Assembly: GCF_010183535.1 (NCBI RefSeq) | Contig: NC_071332.1 | Coordinates: forward strand, 930,001 to 994,000 | Length of the DNA stretch: 64,000 nt | Reading direction: 5' to 3' | DNA from: Caenorhabditis remanei | Taxonomy: Eukaryota; Nematoda; Chromadorea; Rhabditida; Rhabditidae | Shown here: positions 1 through 11,124 of the stretch, in pieces | Position numbering within the stretch: position 1 is the first letter of the stretch | Layout: each line of letters opens with the position of its first letter | Position numbers and translations under genes: made by a program | The notes under the pieces: generated by a model | What the model was told of the DNA's origin: nothing | Seen by the model: only the letters and a program-made list of their open reading frames with translations | Database searches by the model: none

Positions 1-2299
1 ATCAAAATCAAGATGATATCAAAAATTGAGTAGGAAAAAGAAATAGCAGCAACAATCGTCGACGTTTCGACAAGAGGGGAATGAAGACTTTTGTCTCCTA
101 TCGTCTCGGTCTCTCTCTCTCTCTCTGAGATGAGAGAGTGTAGGGAGGGAGGAGACACAGAATCAAATGTGATGCAATAGTTTATTGAGGGGAAAGGGGA
201 TGGAAGGGTTGAGCGAGACTGCACCATGACGTTTAAGATTCGGAGAGAAATGATGACCGATTGGGTTAAGATAAGGTTAAGAAGGGAAAGAGATAAGCCA
301 TTTTTTATGATGATAATTGTTTCGTGGAAAAAAAGAAAAAGATTCATATTGTTAGAAAAGACAAAACTTGTTTTATTATGTTTTAATCAGTGTACGAAGC
401 AGAAACTAAGCAAAAGAGAAGAGAACATCACTGAGTGATTTATGAAGGTGCGCAAACTGTACTGACAGTTTTATGATCTGATTTGGAGATAGTGATAGAG
501 AGAGAAAGATCAGTTGCATAGAACAGAAAATTCTTTTTTTGGAAAGTCAATGCTACTGATCAACATACAATAAAGGAGAGAAACAAGATGGTCATGTGAA
601 CAACACGGGGAGAGGAGACCGATGGACACTCGAGCTGCTAGATATATTTATTGCGGACGGAGGACACACGGGTTTAATGGCGTTTCAATGTACAAAATGT
701 AGTAAAATGTGAGGTGGGGATTGAGAACGCGGGAATGTGCTTTGAGCCATCGATCGTCGAACAGTATGGCAGAACAGTTGCCAGGATAGTTCAATTTGTT
801 TCAATTATTGAAATGTTGTGGATTAAGTCTAGAGCTCCATTTTTGTAGTTGACAACTTTTTGATAGCTCCTCTAGGTTTTGAGATATGCCCCTTCAAACA
901 TTGCCTTGAAGAAAAGCAGGGGGAGACGTAGAGAAACGAGAGTGTCTGCTTTCTCTGCTCAAGTCGCTCATATTCAAAGGCTTATATCTCAAAAGCGTGA
1001 ATAGCTATCAAGTAGTTTTAAACTGCAAAAATATAGCTCTTGATTTGGACTACACAAACAATAAATATCAAAAAATTAAGTCAAAAAGTTTGCCAGTTAC
1101 ATAAAACTTTATACAAAGCATTTTTATTTCCCCAAGTAATCATCTGTACAAGTATTCAACGTGAGTCTTTCTGAAACCTAACAGAGCTATCAATAAGTTC
1201 TTCTCTTACGTGTATCTAGACGAAACTGTGAGGCTATGACTGTACTTTAGAGCGTGACAAAACTGTTAACTCCGCTTTGCCCTCTTACGGCTCTGCTGGA
1301 AGCATTAGTAATGATTTTCTGATCGTCACGACGTGCCGGACAGTCTCGATATGGAACAAGTTTGAACGGAGCTACAAAAACTACATTAGTTTGAACAAGT
1401 AGAAGAAGAAGACGTCAGGAAATTTTTTGTGGGAAGACATGTTCATAGATGGAGTTTTGACCAGGAGATTAGTCGATGTGCAAAATTTTTGCCCATTTGG
1501 TTAATCCGCGGCCTCGATAACCTTGTTCGTAACTTAAAAATGACTACAGTAACCGGTGGCCGAGCGCAGTGACATAGGAAAACTTCAGCCATCATTGTCT
1601 AGGAAGTTAGAATAACTCCGTTAACAAAATATAGTTTTTCTCTTTTTCCGAGGTTTCTTCAAAATTTTCAAAAAATGTGTTTAGATATTTTGAAGAAAAA
1701 TTGAAACTCTAGTTTTTGACTATGGAGTTACGTTACTTACCTGGAGAAAACTAGCTTTCACACCTGCCGGTGCAAACACGCTCTATCGCACGCCACGTTT
1801 CAATTATTGTTTTTCTTTGTGACTTGGCTTCTATTTGCATTATTTTCTAAGGTTTTTTTAATTAAAAATTAGTTTCATATTTACTTTCTTCATGTCAAAC
1901 GTTGTAAAAATCTCGAAATGCACTTTAGAACTAATAGTCCGGTTGATTCATGTCTAGACTCAGCTCAAAATTTTATTGGACTCTCACAATTTTTTAAACC
2001 TAGAATCAGAAAAAAAAGCTCAAAAGTTCACTCCTCCCATCTAACCCAAACAAACAGAGAGAAAGCAATCTCTGATCAAAATTCTGACAGCGTGTCGATT
2101 TGACCTGTCGATCTTCCAAAAGAATCAATGATTCATCTTTTTTATCGCTCGGAACTCATTTTCCACGCCTTGATAACGATCGAACAAAACAAACAAATCT
2201 TTTAGGGAAAAAGAAGTGACGAATTGCGAAATTCCACACAACAACTGAATAAAAAGGCGGCGGTTCGGGAAGCAATAGCAGGCAGTTGGCTAGCAAGAT
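1..2299. other. gene-free stretch upstream of the first gene
   Basis: No reading frame here shows codon structure, splice sites or recognisable motifs. The stretch holds a CT/GA simple run near 110-145, one family A palindrome (about 838-1040), and AT-rich DNA. The open frame at 1918-2103 lies just upstream of the first gene, ends in TGA before it and has no protein-like features. Any promoter of the 2300 gene should lie in the last few hundred bases, but no TATA-like box is evident. Confidence 0.55.
838..1040. repeat. family A palindromic repeat, copy 1
   Basis: The left arm carries TTTTTGATAGCTCCTCTAGG followed by GAGATATG. The right arm carries TATCTCAAAA and AGCTATCAAGTAG. The centre is a short inverted motif around gagaaacgagagtgtctgctttctctgc. 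The same architecture recurs at least twelve more times in the window, which identifies it as a dispersed MITE-like or hairpin family rather than a chance palindrome. Confidence 0.75.
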
Positions 2300-4361
2300 A
2301 TGGACGACACTTATTTTTGGTGAGTTTTTTGACAATTTTTAAATTTTTATGAGAGAATATATATTTCTAGGCAATATTCGAAATAAAAATTCATTTCTGT
2401 TAATTTTTGTTGTAATTTTTTGTGATGTACTAATTTTGTGCTGTACATAATGTACATTATGGGGCTATTTACGTTCGGACAAAAACGTTATTTTTCCCTC
2501 GATCGAGGATTCATTTACTGGAAAAAACGGCGGAAAACGGGAAAAAAACTGTTTTTTTCCGGAAGTGAATAGCCCCATAATGCACATAATGTATAGCTGG
2601 AAAGCTGAAATAATGAGAATTTCAAATTAGTATTTGAAATCGATATACCGTAAAAATGAGCCGAGTTATAACCCTTTCTGCCCCAACCTGAATACTTCAC
2701 CGAAAGAATGACAACTATCACAAAACGTTGAAAATTAAACGAAATTGAAAAATTGTTCTGTGTCAAAACCTATATCATTCGAAAGCAAAAGTTGAGAAAA
2801 TTCTGAATTTGTTTTTAAACTGGACCTACCATCCAAATGAACCGAGATACAACACATTTTTGTTAGTAGACTTGACGTTTTGAGCAAAAATACAATTCTA
2901 TATTGTGATTTTGGTCAATCTCTTGCTCAAAACTTATACTGTTCAATAGCTGAACTTTTCAGAATTCTGAATCTGCTTTCAAATTTTTTATAGAATGAAT
3001 ATGGACAGAGATACGATGCTTCCAAGAGCCTTGCATTTTGGTTCGTGTTGAGCCTAGACAGAATTTGAAAACATATTCAAAATCCTCTACAATTCACCCC
3101 CATTTCCTATTTTTCCAGGAGCAAACATGGGCGCCCTGCTGCTGAAAAAGACCGTGTCCGAAACTCCGTCGCCGAGCTCTGCCTCTTCCATCTCAAGAAG
3201 GAAGGTACCGTTATGAAAACCACCCATTTCAAATCGGAAAAAGATCTGAAATTCAAAGCGGAAGAGGATATCGATATGGCTCCATACATCATGTATTCGT
3301 TGAATAAGAAACGCCGGTGGGAAGCCGAAGACGCCATCGGAATCGAACTTTTGGACAGAACTCAGAAGTTGAATGACGGATGGAAGGTTCTTCTGATTGA
3401 GCGAGTCAATTTGAGAAGTTATGTGTGGCCGAACTGGAGTTATGGGTATAGTCCAGAACGATTTTTGGATTATTTTATGATCAAGGATGTTCACGAGTTG
3501 AAGAAGGACAACGCTTATGATCATAAGACCTTAGATTCAGTGTACGGACAACGGTATTCTCATTTTCTGAAGAAGAATCGGAAACCGAAGAAGGAGGATG
3601 ATGGAGAAGAGGAAGGTGGAGACGAGGAGCCACTTGCTGCATACAACTTCTTGAGACCCCCAAAGAACTACGTGACACTTCTCCAGAAGCAGTTCACGAG
3701 CGATAATTATGGATGGGAATGTGAGTTGGCACAGGAATGGCATAGGGCCAACGACCATATAACCGGGCCGGAAAAATGTAGATCTCGACGAGCTCTATAT
3801 CCGTGGTCTACTACGAGGCAAATTCGTTAATGCGGGACGGGAAAAAGTGTGGAAAACACGAAAATGTTCTAAAAAGACATTCTAGCCCGGCCCGCGGCCC
3901 ACGATTAGCCATCTGGCCCGTAGAAGGTCACATTCATGGAACTCGCTAAGACCTACATTTTGGTAAATTTTTCAGGCTATAATATTGCGTTTAAAGCGAG
4001 TTCGCACCTGCTCGTGTCGGCCCGTTTCGGCCCGGTTTTCAAGTATGATAAATTTCATACCGGGCACTGATCCATTCATCCCAATGCCTTCAATCTGATA
4101 ATACTAATTTTCTGATTGTTTGCAGGGCCCCACGTTGGTTACTGGCGTCGTATCGATCGCCTCAAGGACGACCATCTTGAACTGAGATATGGAGAACTTG
4201 AGGATCTTGATGGGAGCGATGTGGATGAGAATGGCGAGGAGGGAGCATCGGATGAGGGCTTCGAGCAGAAGAAGCCGTCGCAATTCTACAATTTGGAGGA
4301 GCATTTGGTGGATAAATTTGTGATTGTGAAGACACCGAGAAGACGAAAGAATACGTGTTAG
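2300..4361 (+). CDS. nematode protein of unknown function (285 aa)
   Basis: Three exons fit: 2300-2319, 3119-3720 and 4126-4361. Splice sites are consensus (gtgagt at 2320 and 3721; ttccag and ttgcag acceptors) and phases agree, giving 285 residues from ATG 2300 to TAG. The protein starts MDDTYFWSKHGRPAAEKDRV. It has a basic/aromatic N-terminal half, an acidic stretch of Glu/Asp/Gly near residues 134-142, a second acidic stretch near residues 233-253, and a basic tail ending PRRRKNTC. No signal peptide or membrane segment is seen. I do not recognise a family; charged, lineage-specific nuclear or cytosolic proteins look like this. Intron 1 (about 800 bp) carries an inverted repeat and intron 2 carries a family C element, so the gene is mostly intron. 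AATAAA signals occur at 4407-4416. Confidence 0.8.
2444..2593. repeat. long inverted repeat in intron 1
   Basis: The left arm at 2444-2471 and the right arm at 2567-2593 share tacataatg.acattatgg and GGGGCTATT in inverted orientation, with more pairing inside (gttatttttccc against gggaaaaaaactg). It is a hairpin-forming, MITE-like element of about 150 bp inside the first intron of the 2300 gene. Confidence 0.75.
3762..4050. repeat. family C GC-rich palindromic element, copy 1
   Basis: It carries TAGATCTCGACGAGCTCTAT followed by GGCCCG blocks, and then the inverted counterpart (ggcccgtagaaggtcacattcatgg). It ends near CCCGGTTTTCAAGTATG. It fills most of intron 2 of the 2300 gene. Confidence 0.8.
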
Positions 4362-6153
4362 GTTACTGGTCTATTATAGCTTTTTGTTTTAACTTTTGAT
4401 CTCAAAAATAAATAAATATGAACTTTGTTCATCAGGTGATCCTCGTCATATTACGAGTGTTCCGTGATAAAACGAAAAAGATTGAAACTTTTTTAATGGA
4501 CTAGAGAAAAGTCATGCGCTTTCTCTTGGGTGATCGTTCTTTGAGGTGATAAAAACTGCAAAAAGAAACTTTTTATTTTAGGGTTTCCCCCGAAGAAGAC
4601 TGTCATAAAGGGGATGATCAAAATTCAGAAAAGAGAGGGATAAAGGGGTAACTGAAATTTTGAGGGATTCTAGACAAAAATTCTAGACAACAATTGAAAC
4701 CTGTTTTTGAATCCTCACTACATCAGCTTTCCAAACATACAGCAATTTTTATAAGTTTACAGTCCGTCGGGTGTGATTTGTTCGCTGATGGGTATAACTA
4801 ACCTTTGAAGTGGGAAAAAAACACTCGAACGTAAGCAAATAACAATAGAAGAAGTTTAGGAGGGTCATACATCTATATTGAATCAAACAGTTTGATTTTT
4901 AATTAGTTTTTAGATTTTGAAAGTGGTTTTAGGATTGTTTAGTTTCAGTTGGGTTTTACCTTGGAACAAGTTTTGAGTTGGATATTGATATCTGCCGTGC
5001 CTTAAAATTTGGTTAAAAACACAAACAACTGCGCTCCACTGAAATCACCTTGCATCTTTTTCTCTCAGTCTCTCAATTTCGAACGTAATTTTCTATCGTT
5101 ATGGTAGAGCACGGTTGTAAGAAGCGTGGCGTGCAAAATTTGCCGAATTTCAAAAATGTTTTTCATATCACACCAGATTGACTTTTGTAGCTCAAATCTT
5201 TTGATAGCTCCCATGATTTTTGAGATATGAGACTTTAAACTGAGTTGATTAGCATCCGAGAGAGTGAGAGGCGCAGAGAAGTCAGACACTCTAGCTTCTC
5301 TGCGTGTCCTCCTCACTTACAGTCGCCTGTCTTCCAAAGCGTATATTTCGAAGTCTAGAGGAGATACAAAGTTGTCAACTACGAAATTATAGCTCAAAAC
5401 TTGTTCTATTAAAATCATACGATGAAGCTTTGCAACGGCGCTTTATTGACAAATTGGGTACATTTTTTGCGGCACATTGAATTTATATAGCCGGTATAGT
5501 ATGCACATAAGTTAGAATCTTCACCGTGACGCAAAAAATGTACCATTCTTGTCAATAGAGCGCGGCTGTAAAGGTAGCCCTGGCCAAACATTAAAATGAA
5601 CCAAACTAATGCAGAAATAAAAAGGTAAACAAAAAAGTACTTTGCCTGATGTATGATCATTTAATTCGAAATTTACAAAAAATGATGATATAATATAACA
5701 GGGCTAGTTCAATGTAACAACTTTTTTGTGGCTTTTTTTAACGTGAACTTTGATATTAAGCGAAAAAAAAACGAACAATGAGTTGGATTCTTCTTATCCA
5801 CGAAATTTTGCGTTCCAAGGATTTTCGATTTTTAAAAGTTTCCTAGCATACATTACCTTTGGAAAAAGAAGAAACTAAAAGCCAAACTCATATTTTTTTG
5901 TTTCAATTCAAACAATTAAAAAATTATTGATAACCGACTCTCTCTCTTTTATATACACCTAAACACACGCAAACCCGCCATCGGCATAATTTCCGTTTCT
6001 TTGAAGAATTATCGAGCACTCATAAAAACAGGGCGCATACAAAGTATGTGTTGTCGCTGCTATCTCTATTTAACATATTATTATAATCCCATTCTCTTTT
6101 TCTCCCTTTTTGCCATTTCTGTATTATAGAATTCTGTTCTAGACCTCGCTGTT
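4362..6153. other. intergenic region with family A and D repeats
   Basis: This lies between the poly(A) region of the 2300 gene and the start of the transporter gene. It holds a family D hairpin at about 5025-5140 (tgcgctccactgaaat paired with tatggtagagcacggttgtaag), a family A palindrome at about 5175-5400, and a second, diverged D-like hairpin at about 5420-5580 whose arms share gacaa.t.gggtacatttttgcg. A short TC run and the stretch tcccattctctttttctccc precede the transporter ATG. No coding signal was seen. Confidence 0.6.
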
Positions 6154-9100
6154 ATGACATCAAAAAGGACAACATGCGACGACGACGAAGAAAGTTTGCA
6201 GATTCTTGAGAGTGAGTTTGTCTTTAAATAATTATTGATTAATTTACAAGAGACGGTCCGAACTCAGTTTGGGTATGTGGGACGTGATTTGTATCATTGG
6301 AAAGGTGAGAAAACGCAGATTCCAAATATATTTTCAGTTTTTGGCCTCGAGTCCTGGTATTCAAGAAAAACAAGGTCAAAGTTCGGTAAAATAGAGAATT
6401 ATCAGAGATGAGCGGAAGAGGTGGCCGAAGAAATCCTTAAATTGGCAGAGTAGCTTTTCTTTGGGACGGTAGCAAAAAATATTCAATAGATTAAATTTGC
6501 AGCATAAATTTGTCTATCGATTGGAAAAAACAAGACATTAAAATATTAAAAACTAAACGAGTTACAGTCATTAAGGCTTGTATTCCGCCTTCCGCAAAAT
6601 GACCTCAGGGCGGAAGGCGGAATACAGGCTTAACTTTAAGGATTTCTTCCGCCAACTCTTCCGCTTATCTCTGTTTAAAATCCGCGTTTTCTCAGCTTTC
6701 CAATGATATAAATCTCCTCCCATATCTTCAAACTGACGCCATGATCTTCTCTAGTTAGCACAGTGCGATAGAGCGCGTTTTGATAGAACCTAAAAAATAA
6801 AAATGTATTTCCAGAACCGCCCGGTGGTCTAAAACCCAATGCTCTCCATAGTGATGACCTCCTCCGTATGGGAAGATACTCAATATTTCTTTGTATTTTT
6901 GTGGAGGTCGCCATGCTGTCACAGCTGTCGAACACTATGCTTATGGTGTATGCAGGTATTTGTTATTTTTTAAGTACGCTCTAATGATGACTTTTTTTCT
7001 TTTTTTCAGGCGCCGCTCCTACCATCAAATCTTGTGGGAATCTTACATTTGCCTCCAACGAAGAAGCATGTGCTAACTATAATTACTGTAAGGAGCAAAA
7101 TGATATGACGTTTGAGCGACAGTTTTATGGGATTACTGAGCAGGTAAACCAATTAGGTAACTAATTAACTAATTGCATACTCTTTCAGTTCAAATTACTC
7201 TGTGAAGATGCGAAACTGGAAAAACTCGGCACATCCATCCAGATGATTGGTGTGATGCTGGGGTGCCTGGTATTTGGACAAATTGGAGATTTATATGGAA
7301 GGAAGAAACCAATGATGTTCTGTCTTTGCATGTGTTTCATATTTGGGATCTGGTCGGCGCTTTCCTCGGATTTTAAGAAATTCACGATTTTCCGCACAAT
7401 TCTTTGTTTCTTCAATGGGGGACAGAGCACGTGAGTCACTCTTACTAGAGAAAGCCTCCAGGTGACCGCGGAGTTATGGTAAGTCACCTATATTGTTGGA
7501 AAGCTGGGAAAACGTATAGTCAGTTTTTGCCCTCGAAGCTTGCTATTCAAGAAAAACGGTCGATAAGTTAATGACTTGTCAGCGGTCCAAACTTTAACCT
7601 CGTCTTTTTCGGATACAAGGTATCCAGGGCAAAAACTGAATATATATTTGGAATCAGCGTTTTCTCAGTTTTCCAATCATATAAGCTCCACGGTTACCAA
7701 GAGGCCTTCTTCAGTTAGCTTCGGGAATTTAAGCCTCAGTTTCTAGCATCTCCGTTGTCTACATGATTGAAAACATCCCAAAACGATCTAGAGGATACAT
7801 CTCAACTCTCATCAGCTACTCTCCAAATGTGATCCTACTTGGAATCCTTGCATTTTTCTTCCAAGAATGGGATCGGCTGGTATTGGTTATTTCGTTTTTG
7901 ACAGTACCGGCAATTGTGATGTTGGCGTGAGTTTTTTAAATTCAAAAGTGTAAAAGTTGGATAGTTTCGATTTGACGCAACTAATACGTATCAGTTTCGA
8001 ATCGGGCGGTTCTAGTTTGGACGGTTCAAAAAAGGAACAGTTTGGATTTGAACCATAGTCAATTTTAATTCAACAAAAATAGGTTTCGGTACACTTCTGA
8101 CTTGGCTAGAATTTAAGTTTATTAAGAACCATTGAGTATATTTAGAAATTAGTCGAAAATGGTTTTGAAAATGAGTCAAAACCGATTCTGAGCGTTTTAG
8201 ACTAGAAAAATGTACTCAAAACAACAAAAAATCAGTTAAATTGATCGAATTTGGCTGAACAATCGATTGAGATTGGTTTTGAGTGGTTCAAGCCAATCTA
8301 GAGCGATTTAGGCGATGGAAAACAGCTGAAATTGACTGGAAATGACTCAAATTGCTTCAGAACGATCATTCCAAAGTGCTGCCTGAAATATAACTGCCCG
8401 CATTATTATAGAACCGGTCGGATAAGAACTGGTACGAATCAGAACCCATTAAAAGGTGGTAAAAATATATAAAAATGGTTTTATAATTAAATATAGATTT
8501 AATGGATCTGATTCTATATTTTTCTGTATTTTTTAAATTAATTTTCTATCATTTTCACCCGAAAATTGCTTTTGTGACATTTTTGACCCATATGCTCATT
8601 TTGACCGGTTTTTTTGTAATTTTTTATCGATTTTGACTCTGAATTCAACATTTCCAATGACTTCGACACTTTTTGAACCCAAAATTGGCATTTCTGATTT
8701 TGTACCAGTTTTGATCCGGGTGATTCTGATTCAGGGCAGCACCGATTCCAATGTAAGCGGGTTTAATTCATACCATAGGGTTCTAAAACGATTCAGTGGA
8801 AGAAATGTGCAAATATTGGTTCCAATTCTGACCAATTCACAAACTTTTTTGAATTTCCGACCGTCTTTTTTTTTCAGATTCCTCCATGAAAGCCCCCGAT
8901 GGCTCATGCAGAAAGGAAAAGTGCTCCACGCTAAAAAAGTGTTTCTCGCTATTGAAAAATTCGACGGAATCCCTGAATCAAAATCATTGAACGAAATTGA
9001 ACTCGAGAGTTTTCTCGACAACGAACACGATACACAGATCTCGGAATCCAACACTAAAGTCGGAAAACAACATTCATTTTGGCATTTGTTCAAGACAAGA

Positions 9101-9874
9101 GAGATTATGACGGGCACTTTTGTCATTGCTTTTACATTGTGAGTTTCTGGAAATGGATCAATACAAATCGATAATTTCAGTTTCGCGACTACATTAATCA
9201 ACTACTCTATTATGTTCAACTTGGGAGCAGTCGCTGGTTCCATCTACATGAATTCTATTCTAATCGGACTACTCCGCTACTCATTCAGTCTGTTCAGTGG
9301 ACTATTAGACTATAAATTCGAGAGATTCAATCGAAAAATGTGTCATGGAATCTGCAGTGTCGTAACTATATCTATCATCGCTGCTATAATAGTTTTTTGC
9401 TTGACGGACACTGCTTCCACGTTCTCAACATTAATCAGAATTGGAGTATTGTTATCTTGTGCTATGACATCTCAAGCGATAATTGTAGCAAGTATTGCGT
9501 CGAATGAGTTGATGCCAACTGCAATTCGATCTATCTCTTATTCAACTGCACAGCTTTGCTCGAGATTTGGAATCGTGTTCGCTCCACATGTTTTCCATTT
9601 GGTAAGTGCCTGGTTTCAAAAAATTTTGATCTTCATAGCAAGAACTATGTTCCAGAATCTCTACACCGGAATCGACTTCCCAGAGCTACCTTATGCTATT
9701 CTTCTTGCCATTGGGCTAGCGGATTTCTTCTTTTTCAGAGTAAGCCTCTCCGTTGTTAAACTCAAAACCTGAAATTTTCAGTTCCTAATCCCGGAAACCA
9801 AAAACAAGCCACTCGAAGATTTTATAAGGAAGAAGACAGTTGTGAACGATGAGGAAGAGGAAGATAGAGTGTAG
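6154..9874 (+). CDS. SLC22-like organic ion transporter (MFS), 537 aa
   Basis: Nine exons: 6154-6211, 6815-6955, 7010-7143, 7189-7430, 7747-7926, 8878-9138, 9181-9601, 9656-9739, 9782-9874. All phases agree. The protein has the SLC22 plan: a first membrane segment at about residues 43-66, a large extracellular loop with several Cys (CGN...CANYNYC), the MFS signature GDLYGRKK at about 144-151, the ESPRW motif at 256-260 after helix 6, and PETKNKPLEDF near residues 511-521 after the last helix. Such proteins move organic cations, anions or zwitterions across the plasma membrane; the substrate cannot be read from sequence. The first exon encodes an acidic cytosolic tail. Introns 1 and 4 each carry a family B repeat. 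Intron 5 (about 950 bp) contains degenerate ggttca-like repeats. The gene is convergent with the P450 gene. Confidence 0.92.
6243..6735. repeat. family B palindromic element, copy 1, with nested hairpin
   Basis: The left end (gtatcattggaaaggtgagaaaacgc) and the right end (gcgttttctcagctttccaatgatat) are inverted copies. Inside, gcggaagaggtggccgaagaaatcc pairs with ggatttcttccgccaactcttccgc. Innermost, TATTCCGCCTTCCGC pairs with GCGGAAGGCGGAATA. Three nested inverted repeats therefore fill the first intron of the transporter gene. Confidence 0.85.
7438..7724. repeat. family B palindromic element, copy 2
   Basis: It runs from cttactagagaaagcctccag to gaggccttcttcagttagc. The arms contain GGAAAGCTGGGAAAACG and CGTTTTCTCAGTTTTCC. 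It sits in the fourth intron of the transporter gene, so two members of one family occupy the same gene. Confidence 0.8.
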
Positions 9875-11124
9875 ATTGTTAATATAATTCAGGTTATAAT
9901 ATGTATAAAGATTTTATTTATTTCTATTTGGGATCAATGATATCAATTTTTCCCAGTTTCTTGTAGCTCAGAAGTCTTTCAATCTAATCATAAGATGGCA
10001 ATCGCATTGACCTAATTTCGCTGAAAAATGGCTTCTGGAACTATGATCTCCTCCCAACTCTGGTAAATTATAAGGAATGACTATGTTTTCAAGAAAACCA
10101 ATATTATCAACACAGCTACGGTCAGAAAAAAAAATCGCCATCTTGACAATTTATACCTCACAAGGGAACCCTAAGACCATGCTAGTGTTTTCTTGGCTGA
10201 AACTTTCAGTATATGTTAAGAATAATCTGAAAAAACATTTCTGAAATTTTTTAATTTCACCCGACACATTCAGCCGAGTTATGAGCTCTCAAAGTTTCAT
10301 AAGCAATTATGAAGTGTTCTCCGTAGCCAATAGGGCTTTTGGCAGTTAATAACCCCTTGCTTCAATTTAACAAAGAAATTTCCCGTTATCTGTTTTATAA
10401 CGTTACATAGCAAAATTATGAAAACTACAATTTATATCTACAAAAACTACTCTTCTCTAACTGATAGCGCAGTGATATTCATCAAAAGATCGGCACAATA
10501 AGTTGTGGTCGGTTTTCTGCCGCGTTGTGTCTTGGGTGGGCTTGGGCGTCTGCTGAGACATGACAACGAACATATTGTCAAATAGAAAGTAGTCTGGTTA
10601 ATTAGGACCGACAAAACTTATAAATCTTTTCAGAACTTCGGAAACTCAAAAAAAATGAATTTATTTTCTTACAATCAGCGATTTTTTAGATACCGCAACT
10701 CATTCCATGTAACTATGGTAAATACTGCAAAATCCCTTTTCATTAGTTTATCGATTAAACCTCACTGATTTTAAATTTCTTGTTACGTCGATAGACCTGA
10801 AAAAATCAAAAAAGGCAAATTTGCAGCATAGAAGCTCACGTGCTTTAATTACAGCGTTTACAGTAAGCTGAAGATAATTTTACAAAAACTTTTGAATTTA
10901 AAGGATGATGAATGTCTGAAACCACAGTTGGTGTATCCATAGATATATCTCCCAAGTGATAGCGGACACAACATTTTATGCTAATCATTTGATGTGAATC
11001 TCTGAACTGCCAGCGAGAGGAAAACGACCTTTGTAGTTTTACATTGTGTTTTTCAAATATTTCGAATAGTGTTATAAAAAACTTTATTATAGAAAACATT
11101 GGAAAAAAAACAGTCAAGAAGTGT
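9875..11124. other. convergent intergenic region, transporter to P450
   Basis: About 1.25 kb between the two stop codons. It would hold both 3' UTRs (tataaagattttattta just after the transporter stop). I see AT-rich unique DNA and no supported gene. The short frames over 10845-11183 merely overlap the P450 last exon in other frames. Confidence 0.5.

Noticed and set aside
226..438. Basic 70-codon frame near the left edge
   Set aside because: Composition is Lys/Arg-rich from A/G-rich DNA, with no splice context and no family.
8633..9142. Plus-strand 169-codon open frame in the transporter gene
   Set aside because: Only the part after the acceptor at 8877 is exon 6 of the transporter. The upstream part is intron that happens to be open.
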